This document shows positions 38,706 to 47,068 of a stretch of 64,000 bases of DNA, piece by piece. The notes below the pieces were generated by a model. That model had not been told where the DNA came from. It was given only the letters and a program-made list of their open reading frames with translations, and did not search any database. Origin of the DNA: Tumebacillus amylolyticus (GTDB lineage: Bacteria; Bacillota; Bacilli; Tumebacillales; Tumebacillaceae); the NCBI RefSeq assembly GCF_016722965.1, contig NZ_JAEQNB010000010.1:1-64000 (forward strand), given 5' to 3'. A program made the translations under genes and the position numbers. The stretch's first letter is position 1, and each line of letters opens with the position of its first letter.

Positions 38706-41585
38706 ATGGGATTTGGGGTGACCAACACGGGAAGGGGTGTCCAGACACCACGACGATACCGTCGGGAGTACCGAACGGAGGAGGAGGAAGCGTTGCTGGA
38801 GAACGAACGGCGGTTGCGCACACTGATTGATGCCATGCCGGACTTCGTATGCTTTCTCGACATAGACGGACGCTGGCTGGAAATCAACCGCTACGGACGT
38901 GAATTGCTGAACCTTCAGGATGACGACATTCGTGGGAAAACTCAAGCGCAAGTAGAAGCAGAGCGCCCGTTGCTGGCCGTGCTCATCGAACTCGATGAGG
39001 AGTCGGACAGTCAACTCGTGCCCGTCGAGAAGCGGATTACCCGCTTGGATGGTACCGAAGCTGTATTTGACGTCTTGCGGGTGCCGGTGTTCCATGACGA
39101 CGGAAGCCTTGAGGGGCTGCTGGTCGTCGGACGCGACACCACGGAGAAACAAGCGATGATCCAAGATCTGCTGGAGAAAGAAGCGCTTTACTCCTCGATT
39201 ATGGAAGGCTCTCCGATTGCCATCTCCTTGAACCAAGCGGGCAATGTGGTGGTTTTGAACGACGCCACGTTGGAAATGCTCGGCGTGGCACCGGGCGAGA
39301 ACCTGCTCGGACGCTCGATCGTCGAATTCATGCACCCGGACTTCATCGCCAAGATGCAAGCCAACGCGCACCTCAAAGGTCGCCGGGAGTATGCGGAAGA
39401 GTGGATCTACCGGATGGACGGGCGGTTGATGCCTGTGCATGCGGTCGTCTCCCCGGTCTCGTACCAGGGCAAGCCGGCCATGCACATTTTTATCAAAAGC
39501 CGTACAGAAATCAAACAGGTAGAGGAAGAACTCTCCCGCAGTGAAGCGAAGTACCAGATGATCGCCGAGAACACCTCGGACTTGATCTCGTTGATCGACA
39601 CGAGCGGCACGGTTCACTACGCCTCGCCCTCGCATGAAGCGTTGCTCGGGTATCCGGTGGAACAATTGATCGGGGAGAAAGCCGCTTCGATCATCGCGCC
39701 GGAGGATGTGCAGACCTCCATCGACAGCTTCCACCGCTGCGTGATGTTGCGCGGTCCGGTGGTTATGGAGTTCCGCTGCCGAACGCAGAAAAACGAGATC
39801 GCCATCTTCGAGGCGAAATGCTCGCCGATCTTCGACGACGAGGGCAACATCTCGCGGATCATGGTCGTTTCCCGTGACATCACCGAACGCAAACGTCAAG
39901 AACGGGAACTGGAAGAAAACGAACAACGCTACAAGTCCCTGTTCGAGTACAACTTGAACGCCGTAATCTCGCTCGACCTTGAAGGAAACATCATCTCGAT
40001 TAACAAGGCCGCCGAAGAGATGAGCGGGTTTACGATGGAGGAAGTCATCGGCAAACCGCTGATTCAATTCGTCCCCAAGAGCCGATCCAAAAGCAATTGG
40101 CTCTCCATCGAGAAAATCAAGGGCGGCGACACCCCACATTACGGTGAATTCAAGTGGCTGAACAAACGAGGCGAAGAACTGACGGTGGAAGTGGCGCTGA
40201 TGCCCATCCACGTCAACGGTGAAATGACGGGCGTCTATTGCACGCTCAAGAACGTCACCGAGCAAAAAAGGGCCGAGGCTCTCATCTCGCACATGGCGTA
40301 CTACGATTCGCTCACCGAACTGCCGAATCGCACGCTGTTCCGCGATCATCTTCGCACCGCGCTCAAACAGCGCCGCGGCGATGACATCGTGGCGATCTTG
40401 TTCCTCGACCTCGACCACTTCAAGCATGTCAACGACACGATGGGTCACACCGTCGGGGACCAACTGCTCAAGATGGTCGCAGGCCGTCTGCAAGACTGCC
40501 TGCCGGACGCCACCTCCTACAGCCGCAACAGCGGAGACGAATTCGTGGTGCTGCTGACACAAGTCAAGAACCGCGATCATGTCGAAGCTGCGGCCCGCAA
40601 AGTGGTGGACGCGATTCACGCGCCGTTCCAGTTGAACGGGCAACCGCTCTATCTGACCGGCTCGATTGGGATCGTGCTCGCACCGGAACACGGAGAAGAC
40701 CCGGAGACGTTGTTGCAACATGCAGACATCGCGATGTACGAAGCGAAGGACAAAGGCAAGAACAACTACCGGTTCTTCGACTACATCTTGACGGAACGCA
40801 TGGCGAAGCGAGTGGAACTGGAACGCTCGATGCGAACGGCGCTGGAGAATGACGAGTTCGCCCTGTACTACCAACCGCTGGTCGAAGCTCAGACCGGCGT
40901 CGTGGTCGGTGCCGAGGCCCTGATTCGCTGGTTCCGACCGGGACAAGGCATGGTGTCGCCGGCCGAGTTCATTCCGATTGCCGAAGAGACCGGCCTGATC
41001 GTCGACATCGGCGACTGGGTCATCCGCACCGCCTGCCAGCACCAACAAGCGTGGCGGGGATCGGGCTTGGCTCCGATTCATCTCTCCGTCAACCTCTCAA
41101 CCCGCCAGTTCCAAGAGCCGAACTTCTTGGATCGGGTGCGCCGCGTGGTGGAAGAGACGGGCGTAGATTTGCACGGCATCGGGTTTGAGATTACGGAGAG
41201 CTTGATCATGCAGGATGTCGATTACGCGATCAAGATGCTGAACGAACTGCGCAACATGGGCAGTATCATCTCGATTGACGACTTCGGCACCGGCTATTCC
41301 TCGCTCGCCTACCTCAAGAAATTCCCCATCGACAAGCTCAAAGTCGACCGCACGTTCGTCCGCGACATCACCACGCGCGCCGAAGACGCTGCGATCACCA
41401 AGACGATCATCACCCTTGCGAAGAGCCTCGACCTCAAAGTCGTCGCCGAGGGCGTGGAAACCATCGAGCAGATCGAGAAACTGCGCGAACTGCAATGCGA
41501 TGAGTTCCAAGGCTTCTACTTCAGCAAGCCGGTGCCGGTCCTCGAGTTTACGAAGATGCTGACTCCCTTGCCGAAACTTTCCTGA
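38706..41585 (+). CDS. PAS-GGDEF-EAL cyclic-di-GMP signalling protein, 959 aa
   Basis: A cytoplasmic multi-domain protein with four PAS-like domains (about residues 35-145, 155-270, 278-395 and 405-520), then a diguanylate cyclase domain (about 530-690) and an EAL phosphodiesterase domain (about 705-950). The cyclase signature reads SGDEF, a variant still found in active enzymes. The EAL domain has EALIRW, the metal-binding residues in ESLIMQD, DDFGTGYSSL and KVDRTFV, and EGVET, so it looks active. It has no membrane segments. AGGAGG lies 5 bp before ATG 38706. It probably controls sessile-motile behaviour in response to an intracellular cue. Confidence 0.9.
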   Translation: MGFGVTNTGRGVQTPRRYRREYRTEEEEALLENERRLRTLIDAMPDFVCFLDIDGRWLEINRYGRELLNLQDDDIRGKTQAQVEAERPLLAVLIELDEESDSQLVPVEKRITRLDGTEAVFDVLRVPVFHDDGSLEGLLVVGRDTTEKQAMIQDLLEKEALYSSIMEGSPIAISLNQAGNVVVLNDATLEMLGVAPGENLLGRSIVEFMHPDFIAKMQANAHLKGRREYAEEWIYRMDGRLMPVHAVVSPVSYQGKPAMHIFIKSRTEIKQVEEELSRSEAKYQMIAENTSDLISLIDTSGTVHYASPSHEALLGYPVEQLIGEKAASIIAPEDVQTSIDSFHRCVMLRGPVVMEFRCRTQKNEIAIFEAKCSPIFDDEGNISRIMVVSRDITERKRQERELEENEQRYKSLFEYNLNAVISLDLEGNIISINKAAEEMSGFTMEEVIGKPLIQFVPKSRSKSNWLSIEKIKGGDTPHYGEFKWLNKRGEELTVEVALMPIHVNGEMTGVYCTLKNVTEQKRAEALISHMAYYDSLTELPNRTLFRDHLRTALKQRRGDDIVAILFLDLDHFKHVNDTMGHTVGDQLLKMVAGRLQDCLPDATSYSRNSGDEFVVLLTQVKNRDHVEAAARKVVDAIHAPFQLNGQPLYLTGSIGIVLAPEHGEDPETLLQHADIAMYEAKDKGKNNYRFFDYILTERMAKRVELERSMRTALENDEFALYYQPLVEAQTGVVVGAEALIRWFRPGQGMVSPAEFIPIAEETGLIVDIGDWVIRTACQHQQAWRGSGLAPIHLSVNLSTRQFQEPNFLDRVRRVVEETGVDLHGIGFEITESLIMQDVDYAIKMLNELRNMGSIISIDDFGTGYSSLAYLKKFPIDKLKVDRTFVRDITTRAEDAAITKTIITLAKSLDLKVVAEGVETIEQIEKLRELQCDEFQGFYFSKPVPVLEFTKMLTPLPKLS

Positions 41586-41593
41586 ACACATGC

Positions 41594-41636
41594 GCAAAAA
41601 CCCCTGTCCCACGCGCGAGGACAGGGGTTTTTTTGC
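41594..41636 (+). terminator. Terminator after the GGDEF-EAL gene
   Basis: AAAAACCCCTGTCC and GGACAGGGGTTTTTTT. The A-run on the other side allows it to work for the convergent small gene as well. Confidence 0.9.
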
Positions 41637-41652
41637 ATGCAAATGCGTTTCA

Positions 41653-41886
41653 TCAGTCGCTGCCGTCTCCACCGCCGGAGTCTCCGCTGTGATGGTGGTG
41701 ATGCCCGCCGCTATGATGATGGTGGTGATGATGCCCGTCGTTTTGAGGAGTCGTGTCTACGAACAAATACCCGTCCTCACCGGAGCGACGATGTTTGACA
41801 GGGCGAGGCCCGTTGGCTGATTTGCCGATGGCGACACAGAGCAGCACGAAGATCACGCCGACCATGGCCAAGATCATGAAGCCCAT
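41653..41886 (-). CDS. His-rich membrane-anchored small protein, 77 aa
   Basis: One N-terminal membrane segment (MILAMVGVIFVLLCVAIG), a basic linker, and a tail with seven consecutive His, then SGG, then five more His, ending in Gly/Ser/Asp repeats. The tail is a probable metal-binding segment (Zn, Ni, Cu or Co). Family unknown. AAAGGAGGG lies 7 bp before ATG 41886. It is divergent from acpS. Confidence 0.65.
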   Translation of the reverse strand: MGFMILAMVGVIFVLLCVAIGKSANGPRPVKHRRSGEDGYLFVDTTPQNDGHHHHHHHSGGHHHHHSGDSGGGDGSD

Positions 41887-42028
41887 GCACAGCCCTCCTT
41901 TTTCGTGAAAAGATCGTCACATATCTGCAGTATACGAAAGAACCCCGCATTGCGTCACGGACAAGGGATAAAGTCTTGCGGTACAATGAAGGTATCATTC
42001 TGCACGAATTACAAGGGAGGAAAAACTC

Positions 42029-42403
42029 ATGATCATCGGAACCGGAATCGACATCACTGAAATCGAGCGCATCACCGACATGCTGGAACGACACGGAGTC
42101 ACGATCTGGAAACGCATCTTGGCACCGGAAGAGCGCGAGATGTTCGACAACCCGCGCCGCCGCGCCGAGTATCTCGCCGGACGTTGGGCGGCCAAGGAAG
42201 CGGCGTCCAAAGCGTTCGGCACCGGGATCGGCAAAGTCGGGCTCCATGAACTGATCATCACCAAAACGGAACTGGGGGCCCCGCAATTGACGTTGCGCGG
42301 ACATGCGGCCGAACTGGCGGAGCAATTGGGTGTGACCTCCACGCACGTCTCGATCTCCCACAGCAAAGAATACGCCGTCGCCCAAGTCATTTTGGAAAAG
42401 TAA
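42029..42403 (+). CDS. acpS: Holo-[acyl-carrier-protein] synthase
   Basis: The enzyme transfers 4'-phosphopantetheine from CoA to acyl carrier protein. The 124-aa length and motifs are typical: GTGIDITEIERI (metal Asp), LAGRWAAKEAASKAFGTG (metal Glu, Lys), and SISHSKEYAVAQVIL. GGGAGG precedes ATG 42029. It begins the conserved acpS-ydcC-alr-ndoAI-ndoA block. Confidence 0.95.
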   Translation: MIIGTGIDITEIERITDMLERHGVTIWKRILAPEEREMFDNPRRRAEYLAGRWAAKEAASKAFGTGIGKVGLHELIITKTELGAPQLTLRGHAAELAEQLGVTSTHVSISHSKEYAVAQVILEK

Positions 42404-42481
42404 CTTGTACATAATGAGGGTCGGACAGGAATAGACATGTACCAGAGTGTTTCTCGAATCATGTTGGGAGGAATGGAACGG

Positions 42482-43480
42482 ATGAGAAAACCCTGGTACC
42501 TCGTCTTCCTGAGCATCCTGATCCTGTCGCTCACCCTCGTCGGTTGCGGCTCGCAGAATCAAGAAACGGTGCTGAAAGACCTGACCGATCTCAAGTCAAA
42601 CCTGAAATCGTATGAATCAAAAGCGACCATGACGGTCACAGCGAACAACTCGCAACAGAAATACTATATCGAGACTTGGTACCAAGCGCCGCATTATTAC
42701 CGCATCGCGCTTGGCAACGACCCGAGTTCGATCACACAGGTGATCGTGCGCAACGACGACGGAATTTTTGTCGTATCGCCGCAGTTGAAGAAGAGCTTCC
42801 GTTTCAAAGGGGACTGGGCGGAGAACCAAGGCCACGTCTACCTGTACCACGCGGCGCTCGACCGCATCTTGGCGGCGCAAGACAAGAAATTCGCGACCGG
42901 TGACGGAACCGTCTCGTTCTCGATGAAGATGGAGCCGGAGAATCCGCTCGTCAGCACGCAACGCGTCACCTTGAAAGACAACGGCTACGAGCCGCAACAG
43001 ATCGCTCTGCTGGACAAAGATGACAAGTCGATCGTCTCGGTGGACTTCAATTCGTTCAAAACCGGCGTTGAGTTCAAAAAAGACGCGTTCACCCCGGAAT
43101 CGGCGATGGCGATGGCTCCGACAGCAACCAAACCGGTCCTGGCGGGTGCGAAAGACTTTGGCGTCATCGAACCGCGCTACGTGCCGGACGGTGCGAAACT
43201 GCTGGAACCGCAAGAGACGCAATCGAGCGTTCTGCTGCGCTACTCGGGCAAAGACCCGTTCACGATCATCGAGCAACGCCCGGCTGCCAAGGACTCCAAC
43301 TTGCGCACAGGCGAAATCGTCGACCTGTGGGGGACGCCGGCGGTCATGACCGGCAACGAGGGCGAGGCACGCACGATGCAATGGTTCCATGATGGTGTGG
43401 AATTCTCATTGACCGGCAAGATGGAGACCGACGAAATGGTCCGTGTTGCCCAGTCGATGCTCAAAACAGACGGCAAATAG
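42482..43480 (+). CDS. ydcC: YdcC-like sporulation lipoprotein (LolA-like fold)
   Basis: A 332-aa lipoprotein. The signal peptide ends in the lipobox LTLVGC (Cys about residue 21). The rest reads as a LolA-like beta-fold (SKATMTVTANNSQQKYYIETW, YRIALGNDP) plus a C-terminal domain. In B. subtilis the gene between acpS and alr is ydcC, a lipoprotein connected with sporulation and spore germination. The name here rests on that order and on the lipoprotein layout. ATG 42482 has GGGAGG 11 bp upstream; ATG 42473 is too close to it. Confidence 0.75.
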   Translation: MRKPWYLVFLSILILSLTLVGCGSQNQETVLKDLTDLKSNLKSYESKATMTVTANNSQQKYYIETWYQAPHYYRIALGNDPSSITQVIVRNDDGIFVVSPQLKKSFRFKGDWAENQGHVYLYHAALDRILAAQDKKFATGDGTVSFSMKMEPENPLVSTQRVTLKDNGYEPQQIALLDKDDKSIVSVDFNSFKTGVEFKKDAFTPESAMAMAPTATKPVLAGAKDFGVIEPRYVPDGAKLLEPQETQSSVLLRYSGKDPFTIIEQRPAAKDSNLRTGEIVDLWGTPAVMTGNEGEARTMQWFHDGVEFSLTGKMETDEMVRVAQSMLKTDGK

Positions 43481-43489
43481 CAGGGGAAA

Positions 43490-43515
43490 AAGGGTGTCTG
43501 ATTGCAGACACCCTT
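43490..43515 (+). terminator. Weak hairpin after ydcC
   Basis: AAGGGTGTCTG and CAGACACCCTT form a perfect 11-bp stem with loop ATTG. Only ACTCTT follows, so it is a weak terminator at best. Confidence 0.4.
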
Positions 43516-43587
43516 ACTCTTGCAGGACACTTGCTGCAGGTGTCGAACTGGATAGGATATACAGAAGGAAAGAAAGAAGGGAATCTG

Positions 43588-44751
43588 ATGTTTGTACGAC
43601 CGACGTGGGCTGAAGTCCACTTGGACAACCTCGCGCACAACATCCAAGGCATTCATGCACAACTTCCGGCCGGCACGCGGTTGATGGCCGTTGTCAAAGC
43701 CGGCGGCTATGGACACGGGGCTGTCCCCGTTGCTCGCAAAGCGTTGCAATCCGGCGCCACTTATCTTGCCGTTTCTTCGGTGGACGAGGCGTTGGAACTG
43801 CGCAAAGCGGGCATTCGAGCTCCGATTTTGGTACTGGGGTACACGCCGCCCGGACAAGCGGCACTGGTGGTCGAACACGATCTCACCCAGACCCTCTACC
43901 AAGAGGAGATGTTGCAGGCGTTGAACCAGGAAGCTTTGGAAGTGGGCAAGTTGGCCAGAGTTCACGTCAAGGCGGATACCGGCATGGGCCGCCTCGGATT
44001 CACCTCGGTCGAAGAGACGGTTAGGTTCGTGCGCTTGGCGCAGAGTCTGCCGGGCGTCGTCGTCGAGGGGCTGTTTACGCACTTTGCGACCGCTGATGAA
44101 GCGGACAAGTCGTACGCAGAGGAACAGGTCGCGCGATGGAACGACATTTTGCGAGCCCTGTCCGACGAAGGTCTACAAATTCCGCTTCAGCATATATCAA
44201 ATAGTGCGGGCATTTTGAACTTCCCGCAACTCCCCGGCAACATGGTGCGCCTCGGCATCTCCATGTACGGGTGTTATCCCTCGGAGGACGTTCCCCGCGA
44301 TGTCAAACTGCGCCCGGTCATGAAGTTGGTGTCGCAGATCGTGCATCTCAAGGACGTGGAGCCCGGCACGAAAATTTCCTACGGCGCGACGTTTGAAGCC
44401 AAGCGTCCCACCAAGATCGCGACGATCCCGATCGGCTACGCAGACGGATACTCCCGCCAACTCTCGAATCGCGGAGAGCTGCTCGTCCGCGGACGGCGCG
44501 CGCGCATTGCAGGCCGTGTCTGCATGGATCAGTTGATGATCGATGTTACAGAGATTGACGATGTGCAAGTCGGTGACGAAGTGGTGCTCTACGGAGCGCA
44601 AGGGGAGGACGAGATCACGTTGGACGAAGTAGCAAGTTTGATCGGGACGATTTCGTATGAAGTTCTCTGCGCCGTCGGTCGACGCGTCCCCCGCATGTAC
44701 ATGGAAGGCACGGAAATTGTCGAAGTTCGGTCCATGAACACAACCTTGTGA
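43588..44751 (+). CDS. alr: Alanine racemase
   Basis: The pyridoxal-phosphate enzyme makes D-alanine for peptidoglycan. The 387-aa protein has the cofactor Lys in MAVVKAGGYGHG (usually VVKANAYGHG, so two neighbouring residues differ), HVKADTGMGRLGF, HISNSAG, RLGISMYG, the catalytic Tyr in KISYGATFEA, and RVCMDQLMIDV. GAAGGGAATCTG precedes ATG 43588. Position in the acpS-alr-ndoA block agrees. Confidence 0.93.
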   Translation: MFVRPTWAEVHLDNLAHNIQGIHAQLPAGTRLMAVVKAGGYGHGAVPVARKALQSGATYLAVSSVDEALELRKAGIRAPILVLGYTPPGQAALVVEHDLTQTLYQEEMLQALNQEALEVGKLARVHVKADTGMGRLGFTSVEETVRFVRLAQSLPGVVVEGLFTHFATADEADKSYAEEQVARWNDILRALSDEGLQIPLQHISNSAGILNFPQLPGNMVRLGISMYGCYPSEDVPRDVKLRPVMKLVSQIVHLKDVEPGTKISYGATFEAKRPTKIATIPIGYADGYSRQLSNRGELLVRGRRARIAGRVCMDQLMIDVTEIDDVQVGDEVVLYGAQGEDEITLDEVASLIGTISYEVLCAVGRRVPRMYMEGTEIVEVRSMNTTL

Positions 44752-44837
44752 CATGAATTGCGTTGAGGTTGGGAAGGTTGAAGGGGGGGCCTGATTTCCA
44801 CAGGGATGGTATGATCTGGTATAGAGACCCGCATGCT

Positions 44838-44867
44838 TTGACATACTTAGGTTATGATGGGTATAAT
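44838..44867 (+). promoter_or_regulatory. Promoter of the toxin-antitoxin operon
   Basis: TTGACA, 18 bp, TATAAT, about 50 bp before the antitoxin start. Very close to consensus. Confidence 0.8.
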
Positions 44868-44918
44868 ACGTTTGGATGTCTGTGGAGATTAGGTAGTATT
44901 GTTGCTTGGAGGTGCCGC

Positions 44919-45194
44919 GTGTTGTCCAAAACCAAACGCATTATGGTTAGTGTTCCGAATCATCTGTTGCAGGAAGTTGATGGCATTGTTGAGGCTGAGA
45001 ATCTCAATCGCAGCGAGTTTATCCGTGAGGCCATGAACTTGTACCTGCTGGAGAGAAAGAAGCGATACATCCGGGAATCGATGCAAAAAGGCTACCTCGA
45101 GATGGCGAAGATCAACCTGAATATCGCATCAGAAGCGTTTTTGGCGGAGGAAGAGGCGGAGACAACTCTAGACCGTTTAGTAAGCGGGGTGTGA
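44919..45194 (+). CDS. ndoAI: EndoAI/MazE-type antitoxin, ribbon-helix-helix
   Basis: The 91-aa antitoxin of the EndoA (MazF) system. The N-terminus is a ribbon-helix-helix DNA-binding domain ([29 protein letters not shown]), and the C-terminal [20 protein letters not shown] through [14 protein letters not shown] is almost identical to the B. subtilis EndoAI tail that blocks the toxin. The start is GTG 44919 or TTG 44922; GGAGG lies 6 or 9 bp upstream. It probably represses its own promoter. Four bases separate it from the toxin gene. Confidence 0.9.
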   Translation: MLSKTKRIMVSVPNHLLQEVDGIVEAENLNRSEFIREAMNLYLLERKKRYIRESMQKGYLEMAKINLNIASEAFLAEEEAETTLDRLVSGV

Positions 45195-45198
45195 GTCG

Positions 45199-45549
45199 GT
45201 GAATGTGAAGCGCGGCGACATCTATTTTGCTGATTTATCGCCCGTCGTGGGCTCCGAACAGGGCGGGTTTCGGCCTGTGTTGATCATTCAAAACGACATT
45301 GGCAATCGATTCAGCCCTACCGTGATCGTCGCGGCGATTACTGCGCAGATTCAGAAGGCAAAATTACCCACCCACGTGGAGATCGACGCTAAGACTTACG
45401 GTCTGGACCGCGACTCCGTGATTCTACTGGAACAAATCCGCACCATTGATAAACAGCGGTTGACCGATAAAATCACCCATCTGGACGATGAATTGATGTC
45501 CAGAGTCAATGAAGCCCTTTCGATTTCGTTAGGACTTATCGATTTTTAG
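45199..45549 (+). CDS. ndoA: EndoA (MazF) endoribonuclease toxin
   Basis: A sequence-specific mRNA interferase of 116 aa. Family signatures: [62 protein letters not shown]. The catalytic Arg and Thr are in these segments (the GFRPVL loop and AAITAQ). It starts with GTG 45199, with only a weak ribosome site, which would keep toxin below antitoxin. A terminator follows. Confidence 0.95.
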   Translation: MNVKRGDIYFADLSPVVGSEQGGFRPVLIIQNDIGNRFSPTVIVAAITAQIQKAKLPTHVEIDAKTYGLDRDSVILLEQIRTIDKQRLTDKITHLDDELMSRVNEALSISLGLIDF

Positions 45550-45551
45550 AG

Positions 45552-45582
45552 AAAAGAGCTGAGGTGGATTCAGCTCTTTTTT
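45552..45582 (+). terminator. Terminator after ndoA
   Basis: AAAAGAGCTGA and TCAGCTCTTTTTT with a GGTGGAT loop region. Confidence 0.9.
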
Positions 45583-45620
45583 CATTGGGCACACTACCCC
45601 TCGGAAGGGGGAGTTTCAAT

Positions 45621-45878
45621 ATGGAGATCAAACCGCACCTGCAACGCCGTTCCGATTTCGTCGGCAACAACCCCATCGCCGAGCACAACGATGCCGGCAT
45701 CCTCGTCCTGCGCGACGGCAACCAGTACCGCTTCGCCGTTGAACTTGACGTGGACACCGTCGTGGAAATGGAGCAAACGGACAAAAAAGAACAGGTCACC
45801 TACATCATCGACAGCTTGCGCGAGCGGCTGCCGGAGATCCGGGACCAGTTCGGGGAGTGCTACCCGGACGAACAATAG
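45621..45878 (+). CDS. Conserved-looking small acidic protein, 85 aa, unknown
   Basis: No family was recognised. The product is soluble and reads as a beta-strand/helix fold: EHNDAGILVLRDGNQYRFAV, then DTVVEMEQTDKKEQVTYIID, then a charged C-terminal helix. AAGGGGGAG lies 9 bp before ATG 45621, and a terminator follows. Confidence 0.6.
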   Translation: MEIKPHLQRRSDFVGNNPIAEHNDAGILVLRDGNQYRFAVELDVDTVVEMEQTDKKEQVTYIIDSLRERLPEIRDQFGECYPDEQ

Positions 45879-45896
45879 ACAACAGGATGTCAAAAA

Positions 45897-45930
45897 TAAA
45901 ACCACCTGAATCTCTTCAGGTGGTTTTATG
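45897..45930. terminator. Bidirectional terminator
   Basis: TAAAACCACCTGAA and TTCAGGTGGTTTTA, perfect over 13 bp. It serves the small acidic protein gene and the convergent YIVR-repeat gene. Confidence 0.88.
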
Positions 45931-45955
45931 TGCTACGTGGAGCTTGGACATCCGA

Positions 45956-46372
45956 TTAGCCGACAACGACATCGTTCTTGGTTTTCTTGCCACGAACGAT
46001 GTACGCCGTTTGCACGCTGTCATCGGACGGCGGCGGAGTGTCACGGACGATGTACGCCGTTTGCACGCTTTCGTCGACCGGCGGTTTGCCCTCGCGCACG
46101 ATGTACGCGGTGTCTACCGGAGGCATGATCGGGATGTCGCGTTGAACTTCGTTGCCGTGGCCGGTTTTCTTGCCGCGCACGATGTACGCGGTTTCGTCGC
46201 CGCCGACAACGCCATCGCGCACGATGTACGAAACCACCGGCGAGATCGGGATGTCTCTGTTGATTTGTACTGCATGGGAAGGAGCGACCTGGATGTCAGC
46301 GGTCTGAGTGGTTGCAGGCACCAGAAGTGCAGCTGCCAGGGCGAGACCTACGAAAGCAAAAGCTTTTTTCAT
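45956..46372 (-). CDS. Secreted YIVR-repeat protein, 138 aa, unknown
   Basis: A signal peptide (KKAFAFVGLALAAALLVPAT, with probable cleavage near TTQTA) is followed by a mature chain built around five copies of a (S/A)YIVR motif (SYIVRDG, AYIVRGKK, AYIVREGK, AYIVRDTP, AYIVRGKK), spaced by Pro/Asp/Gly-rich linkers; RDIPI occurs twice. No Cys, membrane anchor or catalytic motif is visible. AAAGGAGGAG precedes ATG 46372. It may be a secreted or wall-associated repeat protein. I do not recognise it. Confidence 0.7.
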   Translation of the reverse strand: MKKAFAFVGLALAAALLVPATTQTADIQVAPSHAVQINRDIPISPVVSYIVRDGVVGGDETAYIVRGKKTGHGNEVQRDIPIMPPVDTAYIVREGKPPVDESVQTAYIVRDTPPPSDDSVQTAYIVRGKKTKNDVVVG

Positions 46373-46569
46373 GAAAACTCCTCCTTTTTGGTGCTGAATG
46401 ATAAATAATTTAAATGACATTCATCATCAAGATGAATATATCACAGAAAACCGCCAATTTCAAATGAATTTCGAATATTACAGACAAATAACAAGGTTGA
46501 CTGTAACGTTGGCAAGCTTCTGTGAACACGGTGTCTGATGAAGGGTTTGAATCACGCTTAAACTTGGCT

Positions 46570-46608
46570 GTACTTTCCCTTGGTGTTTATATTATAGAGG
46601 GAAAGTAC
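46570..46608. repeat. 11-bp inverted repeat in the intergenic region
   Basis: GTACTTTCCCT and AGGGAAAGTAC, perfect, with a 17-bp AT-rich spacer containing TATATTATAG. It could be an operator or an RNA hairpin. The surrounding region 46373-46732 contains no gene I can support. Confidence 0.6.
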
Positions 46609-46732
46609 CATGACAAGCATCCGCCTTTAAGCCCTCCTCTGTATAGGACGCAAGACGGAGGGAAAAAGTTTCACGACTGGGACATTTTTCTCTTGCCAAC
46701 CGAATAGAGGGGCCCAATTGCGGAGAGACTAC

Positions 46733-46762
46733 TTTACGAATGAGGGGGTCTACCCCTATAAT
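46733..46762 (+). promoter_or_regulatory. Promoter of the T-box-alaS transcript
   Basis: TTTACG, 18 bp, TATAAT, followed by the T-box leader. Confidence 0.7.
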
Positions 46763-46769
46763 GGAGACA

Positions 46770-47045
46770 GTTTCATCCAACGAATACGTTGAGGAAGAGG
46801 AGTAGGGCATAGATCGCCGTCAGAGAGAGGGTTCCAGAGCTGAGAGGACCCTTCGGTAGAGGATGCTTGAACGCTGCTTCTGAGTGCAGGTGAACCCTGC
46901 CGGTCCGTGCCCGTTACCGCACGCCAAGGTGATCGTTTTTTTCACAGTGTTTTTGTGGAGGAAGCGGTAACCAGGGTGGTACCGCGATTGTGCACAACAA
47001 GCCTTTCGTCCCTGGATTTATTTCAGGGGCGGGAGGCTTTTTTTA
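46770..47045 (+). promoter_or_regulatory. T-box riboswitch for alaS (specifier GCU)
   Basis: A tRNA-sensing leader of about 275 nt. The T-box core AGGGTGGTACCGCG is at 46973-46986. The specifier is probably GCT at 46873-46875, preceded by the usual GAAC, so it reads uncharged tRNA-Ala. The terminator (46999-47045) pairs AAGCCTTTCGTCCCTG with CAGGGGCGGGAGGCTT and ends in a T-run; binding of uncharged tRNA would favour the antiterminator. Confidence 0.93.
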
Positions 47046-47068
47046 CTATCTGAAGGGAGTTTTGAACC

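Noticed and set aside
38679-41081. 800-codon open frame on the minus strand opposite the PAS-GGDEF-EAL gene
   Set aside because: It is antisense to a gene with clear domain motifs, has no recognisable domains itself, and arises from GC-rich codon bias.
46522-46707. A 61-codon frame between the YIVR gene and the T-box
   Set aside because: It starts with GTG without a good ribosome site, spans the inverted repeat at 46570, and has no recognisable features.
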